From: AP-15 sp963737145
GTDB taxonomy: Bacteria; Pseudomonadota; Alphaproteobacteria; ATCC43930; CGMCC-115725
Reading direction: 5' to 3'
Assembly: GCA_963737145.1 (NCBI GenBank)
Contig: CAVTRO010000007.1
Location: forward strand, 1-64,000
DNA length: 64,000 nucleotides
Part shown: positions 62,824 through 64,000 of the stretch, one piece after another
How positions within the stretch are numbered: position 1 is the first letter of the stretch
Layout of the letters: each line of letters opens with the position of its first letter
Program-made: the position numbers and the translations under genes
Notes under the pieces: model-generated
Told to the model about the DNA's origin: nothing
Seen by the model: only the letters and a program-made list of their open reading frames with translations
Database searches by the model: none

Positions 62824-63357
62824 ATGGCAAGCCGCTGGTATGTGATCCATGTTTATTCGGGTTTTGAGAAGAAGGTCGCAGCCTCGATCCGCGAGCAGGC
62901 CGAGCAGAAAGGGCTTGCCGACGAGTTCGAGGAAATTCTCGTGCCGACGGAGGAGGTTGTCGAGGTAAAGCGCGGCGCCAAGGTGAGCTCGGAGCGCAAG
63001 TTTTTCCCTGGCTACGTGCTGATCAAGATGGATATGAACGACGAGACGTGGCACCTCGTCAAAAACACCGCCAAGGTCACCGGGTTTCTCGGCGGTCGGG
63101 GCGTCAAGCCGTCGCCGATCAGCGACCACGAGGCGGCGCGGATCATGCACCAGGTGCAGGAGGGGATCGAGCGGCCGAAGCCTTCGGTGACGTTTGAAGT
63201 CGGCGAGCAGGTCCGCGTATGCGACGGCCCGTTCACCTCCTTCAACGGTCTCGTCGAGGAGGTCGACGAGGAGAAGGCGCGGCTCAAGGTCGCCGTCTCG
63301 ATCTTCGGGCGTGCCACCCCGGTGGAACTGGAGTATTCACAAGTCGAGAAGGTGTAG
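62824..63357 (+). CDS. nusG: Transcription termination/antitermination factor NusG
   Basis: A 177-residue protein: RWYVIHVYSGFEKKVAASIREQA, FFPGYVLIKMDMNDETWHLVKNT (NGN domain), GFLGGRG, PISDHEAARIM, then the KOW domain FEVGEQVRVCDGPFTSFNGLVEEVDEEKARLKVAVSIFGR. It couples RNA polymerase with Rho and the ribosome. It follows secE after 16 bases, as usual. Confidence 0.97.
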   Translation: MASRWYVIHVYSGFEKKVAASIREQAEQKGLADEFEEILVPTEEVVEVKRGAKVSSERKFFPGYVLIKMDMNDETWHLVKNTAKVTGFLGGRGVKPSPISDHEAARIMHQVQEGIERPKPSVTFEVGEQVRVCDGPFTSFNGLVEEVDEEKARLKVAVSIFGRATPVELEYSQVEKV

Positions 63358-63369
63358 TGCTCGATCTGG

Positions 63370-63402
63370 CCCCGGGCCCCGGCTTGTCGCCGGGGCGGCG
63401 AG
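63370..63402. repeat. GC-rich hairpin between nusG and rplK
   Basis: CCCCGGC-TTGTC-GCCGGGG forms a perfect stem inside the 67-base gap. It resembles the inner arm of the CATGCCGGGGCTTGTC repeat family seen at 37153-37216. A role as a partial terminator or processing site between nusG and the ribosomal genes is possible. Confidence 0.5.
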
Positions 63403-63424
63403 AGCCGTAAAAGGTTTGGAATAA

Positions 63425-63862
63425 ATGGCGAAGAAGATTATCGGGATCATCAAATTGCAGGTCCCGGCCGGCAAGGCGAACCCGTCACCCCCGATCGGGC
63501 CGGCGCTCGGGCAACGCGGGCTCAACATCATGGAGTTCTGCAAGGCTTTCAACGCCACGACGCAGAACCTCGAACCCGGCATGCCGATCCCGGTGGTGAT
63601 CACGGCCTACGCCGACCGCTCGTTCGCTTTCGTGACAAAGAGCCCGCCGAACAGCTATTTCTTGAAAAAGGCTGCCGGCGTCGAGAAGGGATCGCAAACC
63701 ACCGGCAAAGGCCGCCCGGTGGGCCGGGTCACGATGGCGCAGATCCGCGAGATCGCCGAGCAGAAGATGCAGGATCTCAACGCGAATGATCTCGAAGCCG
63801 CCTGCCGCATGCTGATCGGCTCGGCGCGCTCGATGGGCCTCGAAGTGGTGGAGCAAGGCTGA
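63425..63862 (+). CDS. rplK: Ribosomal protein L11
   Basis: A 145-residue protein: IKLQVPAGKANPSPPIGPALGQRGLNIMEFCKAFN, PVVITAYADRSFAFVTKSPP, VGRVTMAQIREIAEQKMQDLNANDLEAACRMLIGSARSMGL. It binds the 23S GTPase centre. The stop overlaps the rplA start (TGATG). Confidence 0.97.
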   Translation: MAKKIIGIIKLQVPAGKANPSPPIGPALGQRGLNIMEFCKAFNATTQNLEPGMPIPVVITAYADRSFAFVTKSPPNSYFLKKAAGVEKGSQTTGKGRPVGRVTMAQIREIAEQKMQDLNANDLEAACRMLIGSARSMGLEVVEQG

Positions 63863-64000
63863 TGGCGAAGACCGGAAAGCGGTTGAAGAAGGCTTATGAG
63901 GGCATCGATCCGACCGTCGCGCGCCCGCTCGAGGATGCGCTGAAACTGATCAAGGAGTGCGCCTCGGCGAAGTTCGACGAGACCGTCGAAGTCGCGATGA
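63862..64000 (+). CDS. rplA: Ribosomal protein L1, cut by the window end
   Basis: The first 46 residues are present (MAKTGKRLKKAYEGIDPT, then EDALKLIKECASAKFDETVEVAM), the typical L1 N-terminus. The rest lies beyond 64000. L1 forms the mobile L1 stalk and represses its own operon in many bacteria. Coupled to rplK by overlapping stop and start codons. Confidence 0.95.
   Translation, partial: MAKTGKRLKKAYEGIDPTVARPLEDALKLIKECASAKFDETVEVAM

Overview
The window is a high-GC bacterial chromosome segment, most likely from an alphaproteobacterium. The signs are an NDUFS4-type complex I subunit, a DUF1127 protein, an IalB-like secreted protein, GcvA-type LysR and EcfG-sized sigma factors, palindromic dispersed repeats of the kind common in Rhizobiales and relatives, and the order rlmB - tRNA-Tyr - tRNA-Gly - tuf - tRNA-Trp - secE - nusG - rplK - rplA. 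No rRNA, CRISPR array, prophage or recognisable transposase was seen. Genus-level placement is not possible from reading alone.

Layout. 1-8.2 kb: small accessory genes (VOC protein, gamma-glutamylcyclotransferase, a decayed beta-propeller gene next to an AT-rich block, SDR, FkbM methyltransferase, two lipoproteins, a luciferase-like monooxygenase with an alpha/beta hydrolase, a CBS protein). 8.2-11.5 kb: gamma-glutamyltransferase and a class III nucleotide cyclase. 11.7-15 kb: an encapsulin locus (DyP peroxidase cargo, encapsulin shell, then a calycin-like/LysM protein). 15.3-18.1 kb: a ferritin-like diiron protein and the two subunits of an aconitase-X enzyme. 18.5-20 kb: three tRNAs, an ECF sigma factor and the complex I subunit. 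20-27.4 kb: nucleotide-sugar genes (epimerase, wecB, wecC, rfbB) with small membrane and lipoprotein genes. 27.5-36.1 kb: amidohydrolase, ABC1 kinase, MBL-rhodanese fusion, GNAT, upp, CmcJ-like oxygenase, LysR. 36.2-43.1 kb: a coenzyme F420 block with two F420-type luciferase-like oxidoreductases (one very like mycobacterial Fgd1) followed by cofE, cofD, cofC, cofG and cofH. 43.3-44.8 kb: Zn alcohol dehydrogenase and a PIN remnant. 44.8-54.7 kb: methionine synthesis (arsR-methyltransferase, metF, metH), with a STAND-like ATPase/TPR gene sandwiched between metH and a second copy of the metH 3' end. 54.8-58.9 kb: mlaA, mlaC, an MFS transporter and a degenerate ExeA-like protein. 59.3-64 kb: rlmB and the tuf-secE-nusG-rplK-rplA housekeeping block, cut at the window end inside rplA.

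Two themes recur. First, about ten genes carry single-base indels that break an otherwise intact reading frame (VOC, FkbM, hydrolase, calycin/LysM, DyP tail, wecC, ATPase/TPR twice, metH, mlaA). This pattern suggests residual sequencing indels more than mass gene death, but it cannot be decided here. Second, palindromic REP-like elements sit between and partly inside genes; two of them alter the predicted ends of F420 genes.

The most notable observation is that the DyP peroxidase lacks an encapsulin-targeting tail in its own frame, while a perfect targeting peptide (DGSLGIGSLKK) lies immediately downstream in the +1 frame, just before the encapsulin start codon.
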